A stretch of DNA of 64,000 nucleotides from Vibrio algarum (GTDB lineage Bacteria > Pseudomonadota > Gammaproteobacteria > Enterobacterales > Vibrionaceae): contig NZ_JAQLOI010000003.1 of the NCBI RefSeq assembly GCF_028204155.1, positions 1,568,796 to 1,632,795 on the forward strand. The letters run 5' to 3'. The position numbers and the translations under genes are program-made. Below, piece by piece: positions 7,723 to 15,771 of this stretch. Numbering within the stretch: the first letter of the stretch is position 1; every line of letters starts with the position of its first letter. The notes beneath the pieces are model-generated. The model was not told the DNA's origin. It saw only the letters and a list, made by a program, of their open reading frames with translations, and did not search any database.

Positions 7723-8466
7723 ATGAGTATAGAGCAGTTATCCATTAACTGTGACATGGGTGAAAGTTTTGGTATCTGGAAAATGGGCGAAGATGAAGAA
7801 GTAATGCCATGGGTCGACATGGCGAATATTGCTTGTGGATTTCATGCATCCGATCCAAATATCATGTCACAAACAATTCAACTTGCGTTAAAGTACAACG
7901 TAAAAATAGGCGCACATCCTAGTTATAATGATACTCAAGGTTTTGGGCGACGCTCTATTGCTCATACCGAAAGCGAGATAACGCACCTTATGCTTTATCA
8001 AATAGGCGCGATCAAAGCCATAGCCGCTCTTCATGAGGCGACAGTCGAATATGTAAAGCCTCACGGAGCTCTTTACAACGATATGATGCGCTCCCCCGTT
8101 ATTTTTAAAGCAATCGCTAGAGCGGCTCAGATATACGCATTACCATTAATGATTTTATCAACCTCTGAAAACGAACAATATTTAGAAATGGCTGATGACT
8201 TTAATGTGCCGTTATTATTCGAAGCATTTGCAGACAGAAGCTATTTAGATAATGGTCAACTAACACCTAGAGATCACCCGAAAGCCGTTTTACACAATAG
8301 CGATGATATCTATTATCAGGTAATGCAGATCGCTAAATATGGTAGCGTTACTACAGTCTCAGGACAACAGTTACCAATCCAAGCTGATACCATTTGTATT
8401 CACGGGGACAATCCACACTCGATTGTGTCTATTCGAAAAATTAAAGAATCCATAGCCAATTTATGA
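7723..8466 (+). CDS. pxpA: 5-oxoprolinase subunit A (LamB/YcsF family)
   Basis: A 247-residue member of the LamB/YcsF family. It is one of three subunits of the prokaryotic ATP-dependent 5-oxoprolinase, which opens pyroglutamate to glutamate in the cytoplasm. Visible signatures are NCDMGESFGIWKMGEDEEVMPWVDMANIACGFHASDP near the N terminus, GAHPSYND--GFGRR, VKPHGALYND and a C-terminal ICIHGDNP. The ATG at 7723 is preceded by AGAGG. It is the first gene of pxpABC; the three frames are packed with gaps or overlaps of under 15 bases. The long AT-rich stretch upstream (7426-7722) presumably holds the promoter. Confidence 0.94.
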   Translation: MSIEQLSINCDMGESFGIWKMGEDEEVMPWVDMANIACGFHASDPNIMSQTIQLALKYNVKIGAHPSYNDTQGFGRRSIAHTESEITHLMLYQIGAIKAIAALHEATVEYVKPHGALYNDMMRSPVIFKAIARAAQIYALPLMILSTSENEQYLEMADDFNVPLLFEAFADRSYLDNGQLTPRDHPKAVLHNSDDIYYQVMQIAKYGSVTTVSGQQLPIQADTICIHGDNPHSIVSIRKIKESIANL

Positions 8467-8473
8467 GACTGTC

Positions 8474-9178
8474 ATGTTAAGTAGAGAAATTTCGATCGAA
8501 GCGGTTTGTGAATCATCTATATTGATTAATTTCGCAGAAGAAATAAGTCCAGAGCTACCGTTATTTATAAATCAAGTGGCTGAGCTAGTATATGCCAATC
8601 ATAATGGCAGTATAATGAACATCACACCTTCTTATACGACACTTTTAGTCGACTACTTACCCTATCGTACTCCTGAACATGTCATGCTTAAAAGCCTTGC
8701 TCAAATCGTTCATCAGGTCGATTCTAACGATACGAACACCGTTACCAATACGGTAATTCTACCGGTCTATTATGGTTTTGATGTCGCGCCAGATTTACAA
8801 CGTCTGATCCAAGACAAATCTATAGAGCTAGAGCAACTTGTTGCCAAACATACCGCTCCTCTCTACAGCATTTGTGCCATAGGCTTTGCTCCAGGGTTCG
8901 CATTTCTATCGGGTTTAGATAGTTCTCTCGCAACGCCAAGGCATGCAACGCCAAGATTAAAGGTCGCTTCAGGTAGTGTCGGTATTGCAGATAACCAGAC
9001 TGCCGTATATCCCTCCGCTACACCGGGAGGATGGAACATAATAGGTAATTGCCCTACTAGACTTTTTGATCCTTCAAGTGAACAACTTTCACCTTTCAGG
9101 ATCGGCGATAAAGTAAAGTTTGAATCAATTTCAAAACAGGAATATTTAAAGCTCGGAGGCCAATTATGGGCTATTTAA
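8474..9178 (+). CDS. pxpB: 5-oxoprolinase subunit B (KipI/PxpB family)
   Basis: A 234-residue KipI-family protein and second 5-oxoprolinase subunit. Visible family motifs are VYYGFDVAPDLQ, the IGFAPGFAFLSGLD core, LATPRHATPRLKVASGSVGIADNQTAVYPSATPGGWNIIG and the end FRIGDKVKFESI. In Bacillus the homologue KipI inhibits the sporulation kinase KinA, but in gene neighbourhoods with pxpA and pxpC the enzymatic role is the accepted one. It starts 7 bases after pxpA, and its last 13 bases overlap pxpC. The ribosome-binding site is weak, in keeping with coupled translation. Confidence 0.93.
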   Translation: MLSREISIEAVCESSILINFAEEISPELPLFINQVAELVYANHNGSIMNITPSYTTLLVDYLPYRTPEHVMLKSLAQIVHQVDSNDTNTVTNTVILPVYYGFDVAPDLQRLIQDKSIELEQLVAKHTAPLYSICAIGFAPGFAFLSGLDSSLATPRHATPRLKVASGSVGIADNQTAVYPSATPGGWNIIGNCPTRLFDPSSEQLSPFRIGDKVKFESISKQEYLKLGGQLWAI

Positions 9179-10092
9179 AGGTCATTAAACCGGGTCAACT
9201 TAGCCTCATTCAGGACTTTGGTCGTTACGGTATTGCACCATTAGGTGTCACACAGGGTGGACCTTTGGATGAATATGCCTATTGTTGGGCAAATCATCTT
9301 TTAGGAAACCGCCCCAATTGTTCAACGATTGAGATCACCTTAGGTCAAGCCGAATTTCAGTTTACGCAAAATTGCATGCTAGCTATATGCGGAGGCGATC
9401 TTCAAGCAAAATTGGACGACACACCCATTAGAAATTGGACGTCATTTTATGTTCGTAGGGGCCAGGTACTAAAATTCGGATTACCGATCAATGGGCTAAG
9501 AGCCTATCTGGCTGTCGAAGGCGGCTTCGACATTGAAACGCATTTAGGCAGTACTAGTACTGTTATACGAGAACAACTTGGTGGCTTAAACCAAGATGGA
9601 ACGGCACTGATCCAGAACGACAAAATCAAATACACTAAATCAAGCACTAAATTAAAGTCTAAGCAACTCACGTTCCGATTTACACCGGATTATAACCTAC
9701 CATTACGTTTAAGATTAATTGAATCCTATCAGTCTAATCAATTTTCCAAGCAAGCTAAGCGAGCCTTTTACAACCAGACGTATAAAGTAAGTCCGAACAG
9801 TGATCGTATGGGGTATAGATTAGAAGGCGTACCAATTATACCACCTGTAACAGGCGTTATTTCTGAAGGTATAGCCCTTGGTTCAGTGCAAATACCACCA
9901 GATGGAAAACCTATAATTCTACTTAATGATAGGCAAACACTAGGTGGTTACCCAAAATTAGGAGTACTTGCTAGAATCGACCATGCAAGAATTGCACAAG
10001 CAAAACCCGGCCAAGAAGTTAAATTCATCCGGGGCAATCGTCGACACTTACAAGATATTTGGTGTGCATGGGCCCTTAGGTTTGGCTATTAA
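9166..10092 (+). CDS. pxpC: 5-oxoprolinase subunit C (KipA/PxpC, biotin-dependent carboxyltransferase family)
   Basis: A 308-residue protein of the KipA/AHS2 family, the third 5-oxoprolinase subunit. It shows the family start VIKPGQLSLIQDFGRYGIAPLGVTQGGPLDEYAYCWANHLLGN, and later SDRMGYRLEG, EGIALGSVQIPPDGKPIILLNDRQTLGGYPK. A GGAGG ribosome-binding site precedes its ATG inside the end of pxpB. The gene ends the operon and overlaps the opposing FAD oxidoreductase gene by 4 bases tail-to-tail; no terminator is visible between them. The length is typical of the family. Confidence 0.93.
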   Translation: MGYLKVIKPGQLSLIQDFGRYGIAPLGVTQGGPLDEYAYCWANHLLGNRPNCSTIEITLGQAEFQFTQNCMLAICGGDLQAKLDDTPIRNWTSFYVRRGQVLKFGLPINGLRAYLAVEGGFDIETHLGSTSTVIREQLGGLNQDGTALIQNDKIKYTKSSTKLKSKQLTFRFTPDYNLPLRLRLIESYQSNQFSKQAKRAFYNQTYKVSPNSDRMGYRLEGVPIIPPVTGVISEGIALGSVQIPPDGKPIILLNDRQTLGGYPKLGVLARIDHARIAQAKPGQEVKFIRGNRRHLQDIWCAWALRFGY

Positions 10093-11540
10093 TCTAGCGG
10101 GTCCAACCCGCTTACCTTTGCCAATCCATCAGGATATCCTCGTTCGTGGGCCAACTTTATTGCGAGGTGCTCTACTTCATCTCCATTAAGTGACACTGTA
10201 TCTTTATTTTTCTTAAGTGTTTGATTTTCAATAATATTGCTATTGTATTTAATGTCTTCTATTATTTTTAATGCCGCTTCTATTGCAGAAGACCCTTTAA
10301 CTATTTCAATTCTCGCATAGTTTGAACCGTGAAATGAAACGTCAGATGCACGTAAAGAAGCGTCTAACCCAGGAATTTGTTGAGCACCATAAAGTGGCTT
10401 ACCTGCCACGGAAGCATTTGAAAACGAGGGTATAAATCGACTCATATGTTTAATCGCAAGCTCTGTTCTTTCTCTTTTTTGTACTTCATTCCAGCCTTTT
10501 TTGATTTTGTTTACTAAATACTCAGGCAATTGAGGTTGCGCACAATCTTCATTACTGTATACAAGCCCATCTCTAAACAAGGTTATATCGTCTGTCATAC
10601 CATGTAATTGGAAAAGACCATCAGCATAGGGAGTAAGTTGAGCCATACCATCTACCGTCCCTCGCTCACCGTGGAATATGACTTCTGGCCATACGTCGGT
10701 GTTTGCGCTCCATTGTGTAACGTAAGCGGCTTTAAACTCAACTAGTCGACTTCTTTGGACCTTAATAAAATCATCAACAGTCCCCGTTTCGTACCCACAA
10801 GCATTTATAAGGTAATCAACGTCTATTTGATTGCTCTCTTCACCTTGTTGATAACAAATTGACCAGTTATTTTGGTTTTCTTTAATATCTGATACTTCAG
10901 AGGAAAGAAAGACATGTGCACTGTCATAATTGTCTAGTAACATCGTCGCAGAAGAGGCAAGTCTAAATAAACTCCATCCATATTCCTGTACTAACACGAC
11001 AGGATATTTTAAGCCATCAAGATCAACATTATTTACAAACGGCAGCATCCAATCGTCAAGCTCACAGGGTTGCCCTTGCTGCGCTTTGCCTTTTAACTGT
11101 TCTAGTGCTTCTCGGGTATAAATTCTATAGTAATCTTGCGCATCACCTAAAACCTTATTTGATGAATCTTCATCAATTAATTGTTGATAATGGTTTTGAA
11201 TAGAGACTAATCGAGGCAACAATGCTTCAGGTGTACCCTTGTCCGTTTTCGGTATTGCTATCACAGTAGGACGTATATTAATGGTGTGAGGGAAAAGTTT
11301 TACCGATTGAATAGATTGTCTTAGTAAATCTATGCATTGTTGTTCATCTATTTCTCGATATAAGTTACCACCAGCATGAAGGTGGCATATCGGAGGACCA
11401 TAAACTAAACTTGGCTTTCGTTCAAACAGGCAAGTCTCTATGCCCAGTTCAGAAAGCTTTATCGCGACCGTAGCACCCGCAATCCCACCACCTATTATAC
11501 CGACTCTTTTCTTATTTGGATCTATCGTTAACTTACTCAT
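10089..11540 (-). CDS. FAD-dependent oxidoreductase of unknown substrate
   Basis: A 483-residue flavoprotein. The N-terminal dinucleotide-binding fold is clear: VGIIGGGIAGATVAIKLSELGIETCLFERK, a GxGxxG Rossmann motif with the acidic residue at the end of the second strand. A second FAD-contact region appears as DYLINACGYETG. Overall it resembles the DAO/NAD(P)-binding oxidoreductase group, but I cannot name a substrate. A polar 40-residue C-terminal tail follows the final helix. There is no signal peptide, so it is cytoplasmic. It faces pxpC tail-to-tail; a link to pyroglutamate or glutamate metabolism would be inference only. Upstream lies the gene-free stretch with DnaA-box-like sites. Confidence 0.78.
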   Translation of the reverse strand: MSKLTIDPNKKRVGIIGGGIAGATVAIKLSELGIETCLFERKPSLVYGPPICHLHAGGNLYREIDEQQCIDLLRQSIQSVKLFPHTINIRPTVIAIPKTDKGTPEALLPRLVSIQNHYQQLIDEDSSNKVLGDAQDYYRIYTREALEQLKGKAQQGQPCELDDWMLPFVNNVDLDGLKYPVVLVQEYGWSLFRLASSATMLLDNYDSAHVFLSSEVSDIKENQNNWSICYQQGEESNQIDVDYLINACGYETGTVDDFIKVQRSRLVEFKAAYVTQWSANTDVWPEVIFHGERGTVDGMAQLTPYADGLFQLHGMTDDITLFRDGLVYSNEDCAQPQLPEYLVNKIKKGWNEVQKRERTELAIKHMSRFIPSFSNASVAGKPLYGAQQIPGLDASLRASDVSFHGSNYARIEIVKGSSAIEAALKIIEDIKYNSNIIENQTLKKNKDTVSLNGDEVEHLAIKLAHERGYPDGLAKVSGLDPLD

Positions 11541-11694
11541 TTACGCGCTTATGCTCGTTAAACCTTGTGAGATTATACCAATAATTCTAATGAAAAAAAT
11601 CTGGCATTTCATACTGTTATTTTATGTAATAAAAATAGAATATTTTCCAAAAAATGCTTGACTTAATTTCGCTGAAAAATTTTCGTCACAATTT

Positions 11695-11949
11695 TGTGCA
11701 TAACATTCTGCGCGAAAAGAAGCCTGTTGGGGGATGCAGAAACATTTGCTCTATTTCCGCTAAAGTTATCCAAAACTTTATCCACCGAATCTGTGGATAA
11801 CTGGAAATACCGCCCCTTTTTTATTTTAATTTGTACACATACCGTTGCGCAAACGACAATATTTACAATATGTTAACCTTGCGCAACGGATAGTCTTGAA
11901 TTGTGGCAATAATACAAACTTTACGTTTACAAAACGGTTTTGTGGATAA
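11695..11949. promoter_or_regulatory. Cluster of DnaA-box-like 9-mers
   Basis: Five 9-mers fit or nearly fit the DnaA box TTATNCACA. TGTGCATAA at 11695-11703 is a reverse match. TTATCCAAA is at 11766-11774 and TTATCCACC at 11778-11786, each with one mismatch. TGTGGATAA at 11792-11800 and 11941-11949 are perfect boxes on the reverse strand. Three of them sit within 35 bases. They may bind DnaA for titration, reactivation or promoter control; this is inference from motif density. Confidence 0.5.
11842..11889. repeat. Spaced inverted repeat with TTGCGCAA cores
   Basis: Arms CCGTTGCGCAA (11842-11852) and TTGCGCAACGG (11879-11889) are perfect inverted copies separated by 26 bases. Each arm contains the self-palindromic octamer TTGCGCAA, and the octamers are 34 bases apart. 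This is the form of a paired operator for a dimeric regulator, though a hairpin is possible. Confidence 0.6.
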
Positions 11950-11976
11950 CCCCACTCATAACATCCGTAGTACTCC

Positions 11977-14415
11977 TCATTCATTACCCTTTATTGGCTT
12001 CAATAATTTTTTGATCAGAGAGTTAATCACCATGGCAAGCACGGTAAATGAAATAAGTGGCAATGCTACCCAAAGTGTTGGGTGTAATTGACCATCGAGC
12101 TCGAACCCAAAACGCATAATACTTGCCACACTCGCTTCGGCACCTAAACTAGCAACCAACCCCGCGGTAACTGCCATCAAGCCATATTCGCTCCATAACG
12201 TATTGGTCACACGCTTCTTTGATGCGCCTAAAGTTCGATATAATCGAATTTCATCTTGTCTCTGAGAAAGACTCAGCCTTAGAAGAGTGAATATCAGTAA
12301 CAAGCCAGCTACAACGCCGAGTGACGCCAACACCGTAACTGACCAGACCAACTGAGTTAGCAGGCCTCTAATTTTGTTCCCCATGACTCGTATATCCAGC
12401 AAACTAACCGTGGGAAATTCGCGAGATAGTGACTTTAAGATTGGACTTTGATTTTCTTCAATTCTAAAGCTAACCATCCAAGTGGCAGGCAACGATTCAA
12501 GTACGTCCGGGGTAAAAATAAAATAAAAGTTGGGCTTCATTTCTCGCCATTCAACATTCCGAATACTATTAACTGTCGCATTCACTTTTTGACTATTAAT
12601 AGTGAAGCTCAATTCATCACCAATTTTTAGATTCAAATCAGCTGCAACTTCAGATTCAACAGAAACTCCTGCTGTAGATGTCCATTCTCCTTCGATTATA
12701 GAGTTAGCGTCTGCTAAAGCTTCAACCCAAGTAAAGTTCAGTTCACGACTTAGCGATTCGGCCCCTTCCTTTACCTTTTGATAATTTTTCGCTTCTACGC
12801 CATTTATACCATCTACTCGGCCCCGTATTATCGGGTAAGCGATGGAACGTTCAATACTTTTTCCATCAAGGGTTTCTAAGTATCCCTCTATTTCGTAAGG
12901 TGCAATGTTAATTGAAAAGACATTTGGCGCATTGTCTGGAATAGTTTGTTGCCAGTCTTGCAAAAGATCAGTTCGTACTAGCCAAATTACCGCCAATAAC
13001 ATAAGGGATAGACCCAAAGCTCCGAATTGTAATGCACTGGCGATTGAAGAGCGGTTAATGCGACTTACTGCTAATTTCATAGACGCCGAAATAGGCAATT
13101 TGTTTATAACTTTAACGATCGCGATACTTATAACACCAAGCAAGACAAACAACAGCACTATGCCTCCTAATACAATCCAAACTAAGGTATTGCTTTGATA
13201 AGCAATGATCATAGGAAGTATAGGAACGAGCACCAATAAATATGTGTGCCATGATGTTTTATTCTGACTTACCTGCATCACGTTAACTGCAGACGTATTT
13301 ATTAATCCCAATAAAGGTATACCTAATGCTGGAATGCCTATAAGAATACAGGTAACAAATGAGATAAAAATGGGTGTTAGGCCATAACTCGGAAGTGGAC
13401 TAGGTAATAGATCGGTCAACGGTATACGTAGGAAGATTTCTAAAAGGTAACCTGAAAAAATACCGAAGACCGCACCAATTGCAAACAGGATGACAATTTG
13501 AGTGAATAGCCAACGTCTCAACCAGGCTTTGCTTGCCCCTAGACTTTTTAGCATTGCAACAGTTTTTCTTCTACCTGCTACGTAGTTTTGGCAAGTTAGT
13601 ACTAAGGTCGTTGCAGCCATAATGATAACAATAGCAACAGTCAGAGATAAATATTGAGTTGTACGACTGAACATTTCATTGTTTCTAGAACTACTATCTT
13701 GGTCTCTCCATCGGTCACTCGGTGTCAACGTGACCGAATTTTTTATTACCTCAAGATCCTTATCATCGCCCAAGAGATAAAGGTTAAATCGGACTCGACT
13801 GCCTAATCTAAGTGCGCCTGTTTTTTCTATATCCGAATCATGGATATATACGGTGGGCATTTGTTGAAACGGATTAAATGACAACCCAGGCTCTTGAACT
13901 ATTTTACCACTAATAACGAAGTCAGCGTCGCCCAGGGTGACAGTGTCACCAGAGCTTACTTCTAACAATGAAAATACGCGCTCATCAAGCCATAACTGTC
14001 CTGATTCAACTTTTGAAAACGTTGTTTTACCGTCATCTAGGCGTAAATCGCCGCGCAAAGGGTAATTCGAATCAACAGCCTTTACGGTGACAAGTTGCAT
14101 CTGTTCTTCGCTAAACGCCATCGTAGAAAAACGTGTTAATTCGGACTCAGTAACACTTGGCTTAGCTTGAATCGTGTCCAACAACATAGGTGGGACAGGA
14201 TTCGAAGATGAATAAACCAAATCTGCGGTTAATGCATCTTTACCCTGCTTAACAATAACCTGTTCCATTCGTTCTGCTAGCGCAGACAAAGCAAAAACAC
14301 AGGCAATAATCAACGTAAGTGCGATTGAAATCGGCCACAATTGCCCATGGCGTATCTCTTCTAAGCTCCACTTAAATAAACGTCTATTTAGAGAGAAAAC
14401 TGCTTGGTTATCCAT
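11977..14415 (-). CDS. ybbP: FtsX-like ABC transporter permease, YbbP type
   Basis: An 812-residue inner-membrane protein with the layout of YbbP/FtsX-MacB permeases: an N-terminal transmembrane helix (about 27-47; LWPISIALTLIIACVFALSA), a large periplasmic domain, a first helix cluster (about 255-440), a second periplasmic domain, and a final set of helices with LRLSLSQRQDEIRLYRTLGASKKRV, a coupling motif. It pairs with the ATPase gene ybbA, 2 bases upstream, and with divergent tesA, as in enterobacteria. Such permeases act on outer-membrane lipids or lipoproteins; the YbbAP substrate is not established. It contains the matS site at 13937. Confidence 0.88.
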   Translation of the reverse strand: MDNQAVFSLNRRLFKWSLEEIRHGQLWPISIALTLIIACVFALSALAERMEQVIVKQGKDALTADLVYSSSNPVPPMLLDTIQAKPSVTESELTRFSTMAFSEEQMQLVTVKAVDSNYPLRGDLRLDDGKTTFSKVESGQLWLDERVFSLLEVSSGDTVTLGDADFVISGKIVQEPGLSFNPFQQMPTVYIHDSDIEKTGALRLGSRVRFNLYLLGDDKDLEVIKNSVTLTPSDRWRDQDSSSRNNEMFSRTTQYLSLTVAIVIIMAATTLVLTCQNYVAGRRKTVAMLKSLGASKAWLRRWLFTQIVILFAIGAVFGIFSGYLLEIFLRIPLTDLLPSPLPSYGLTPIFISFVTCILIGIPALGIPLLGLINTSAVNVMQVSQNKTSWHTYLLVLVPILPMIIAYQSNTLVWIVLGGIVLLFVLLGVISIAIVKVINKLPISASMKLAVSRINRSSIASALQFGALGLSLMLLAVIWLVRTDLLQDWQQTIPDNAPNVFSINIAPYEIEGYLETLDGKSIERSIAYPIIRGRVDGINGVEAKNYQKVKEGAESLSRELNFTWVEALADANSIIEGEWTSTAGVSVESEVAADLNLKIGDELSFTINSQKVNATVNSIRNVEWREMKPNFYFIFTPDVLESLPATWMVSFRIEENQSPILKSLSREFPTVSLLDIRVMGNKIRGLLTQLVWSVTVLASLGVVAGLLLIFTLLRLSLSQRQDEIRLYRTLGASKKRVTNTLWSEYGLMAVTAGLVASLGAEASVASIMRFGFELDGQLHPTLWVALPLISFTVLAMVINSLIKKLLKPIKGNE
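13937..13949. other. matS: matS site (MatP-binding site of the Ter macrodomain)
   Basis: GTGACAGTGTCAC is an exact match to the 13-base matS consensus GTGACRNYGTCAC and lies inside the ybbP coding sequence. MatP bound at such sites organises the terminus region of enterobacterial and Vibrio chromosomes. The nearby dif site agrees with a terminus position. I saw no other full match in the window. Confidence 0.8.
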
Positions 14416-14417
14416 GC

Positions 14418-15088
14418 CTATTTCTCCAGTTTACCAGCCTGCATATGGAAAGTTCTATCACAACGCTCCGCTAAAATTGGGTCGTGTGTGACTAAAACAA
14501 GTGTTGTGCCGTGTTTTTGATTGAGGTCAAATAACAGCTCAATTACTTTTTCTGCGGTATGTTGGTCTAAGTTTCCTGTTGGTTCATCAGCAAAAAGAAC
14601 TTTTGGCTTAATCATAAATGCGCGCGCTATCGCGACTCTCTGCTGCTCTCCACCAGAAAGTTGTGAAGGAAGGTGGTCAATTCGATTACCCAACCCTACT
14701 GAATCTAGAAGCGCTTTTGCTCTTACTTGATCTTCACTCTCACCTCTAAGTAAACAAGGCAATGTCACGTTTTCTAAGGCAGTTAAACTGGGTATAAGTA
14801 AAAAACTTTGGAATACAAATCCCACGGAATCGCTTCGAATCGCTGCTCTTTTTCTTCATCTAGCCCTGACAAAGCCTGTCCCATTAAATGTACATCACCG
14901 CTGGTCGGCACGTCTAAACCTGCGAGCAATGTCATTAACGTAGACTTTCCTGCTCCAGATGTACCGACAATAGCGACACATTCACCCTGACTAATTTCTA
15001 AATTTACGTCTTCAAGGATTGTTAAATGTTCTCGTTTAGTAGAGACTAATTTTGTTAGCGATTCAGCTTTAATAATGGAATTTGGCAT
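14418..15088 (-). CDS. ybbA: ABC transporter ATP-binding protein YbbA, frameshifted
   Basis: The ATPase partner of YbbP, of the LolD/MacB type. The first part (15088 down to about 14854) holds Walker A, VGTSGAGKSTLMTLL, and ends at LDEEK. The rest, in another frame, reads AAIRSDSVGFVFQSFLLIP, then the signature QLSGGEQQRVAIARAF, Walker B VLFADEPTGNLD and the H-loop VLVTHD. Adding one base to the T5 run at 14849-14853 joins them into a normal 223-residue protein with every motif. The break is therefore probably a sequence error; if real, the transporter would be dead. The start codon overlaps that of divergent tesA by two bases. Confidence 0.88.
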
Positions 15089-15685
15089 GACTAGATTTAT
15101 ATCCTTTGTTTTTCTTCTTTTTCCTGTACTGCAAGTAGTACCACAATTTTAGTATTAGGTGATAGTTTAAGTGCTGGGTATCAAATGGCAATTGAGCGCA
15201 GTTGGCCATCCCTACTCTCTTCCGACTTGAAAGAAAGAGGCTTCGATTACACCGTAGTCAACGCAAGTATCTCCGGTGACACGACTGGTAACGGCCTAGA
15301 TAGGCTACCAACACTGCTGGAACAACATAAACCGAGTTGGGTCTTGATAGAGCTCGGAGCGAACGACGGACTCCGTGGATTCCATCCAAGAATTGTCACA
15401 AAAAATTTGCAACAAATTATTTCCCTTAGTCAGCAGGCTGCAGCGCATGTCGCGTTAATGCAAATCCAGGTCCCACCTAATTATGGTCAAAGGTATAGCC
15501 AAGCATTCGCTGATATCTATCCAAATTTAGCTGATGAGAACCAAATACCACTGCTTCCTTTCTTTTTAGAACAGATAATTATGAAAGAAGAATGGATGAA
15601 AGAGGATGGACTTCACCCTAAGGAAGTCGCTCAGCCATGGATTTCTAATTTTGTTGCAGACAACTTTGCACTATATCTCGATTAG
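15087..15685 (+). CDS. tesA: Arylesterase/multifunctional acyl-CoA thioesterase I (TesA), frameshifted in the signal peptide
   Basis: A GDSL-family hydrolase of the periplasm with thioesterase, protease and lysophospholipase activity in E. coli. The mature part is intact: ILVLGDSLSAGYQM (nucleophile Ser), NASISGDTTGNG, ELGANDGLRGF and the catalytic pair in EDGLHPKEVAQP. The signal peptide MTRFISFVFLLF is in another frame; one added T at 15118-15122 (or 15109-15113) gives FLLFSCTASSTTILVLG and a 199-residue protein. It has the usual place divergent from ybbA; the two start codons share the bases CATG. As assembled, translation could begin only at 15185, without the nucleophile. Confidence 0.88.
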
Positions 15686-15771
15686 TCACCAAAAATTGCC
15701 CTAGCGCAAAACTTAGTGAATGGCGTGCTTATATATTGAAACACTAAATTATCAAATTGAGACCGTAACAA

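Larger units (their letters stand above)
11541..11976. other. Gene-free stretch upstream of the FAD oxidoreductase, with DnaA-box-like sites
   Basis: No convincing coding frame lies in these 436 bases. They hold the promoter region of the FAD oxidoreductase (transcribed leftward), a cluster of DnaA-box-like 9-mers (11695-11949) and a spaced inverted repeat (11842-11889). The short open frames seen here lack ribosome-binding sites and family features. Confidence 0.6.

Noticed and set aside
11694..12091. Short plus-strand frames in the gene-free region near 11.7-12.1 kb
   Set aside because: They carry no ribosome-binding site, show no motif, and overlap DnaA-box-like sites and the end of ybbP.
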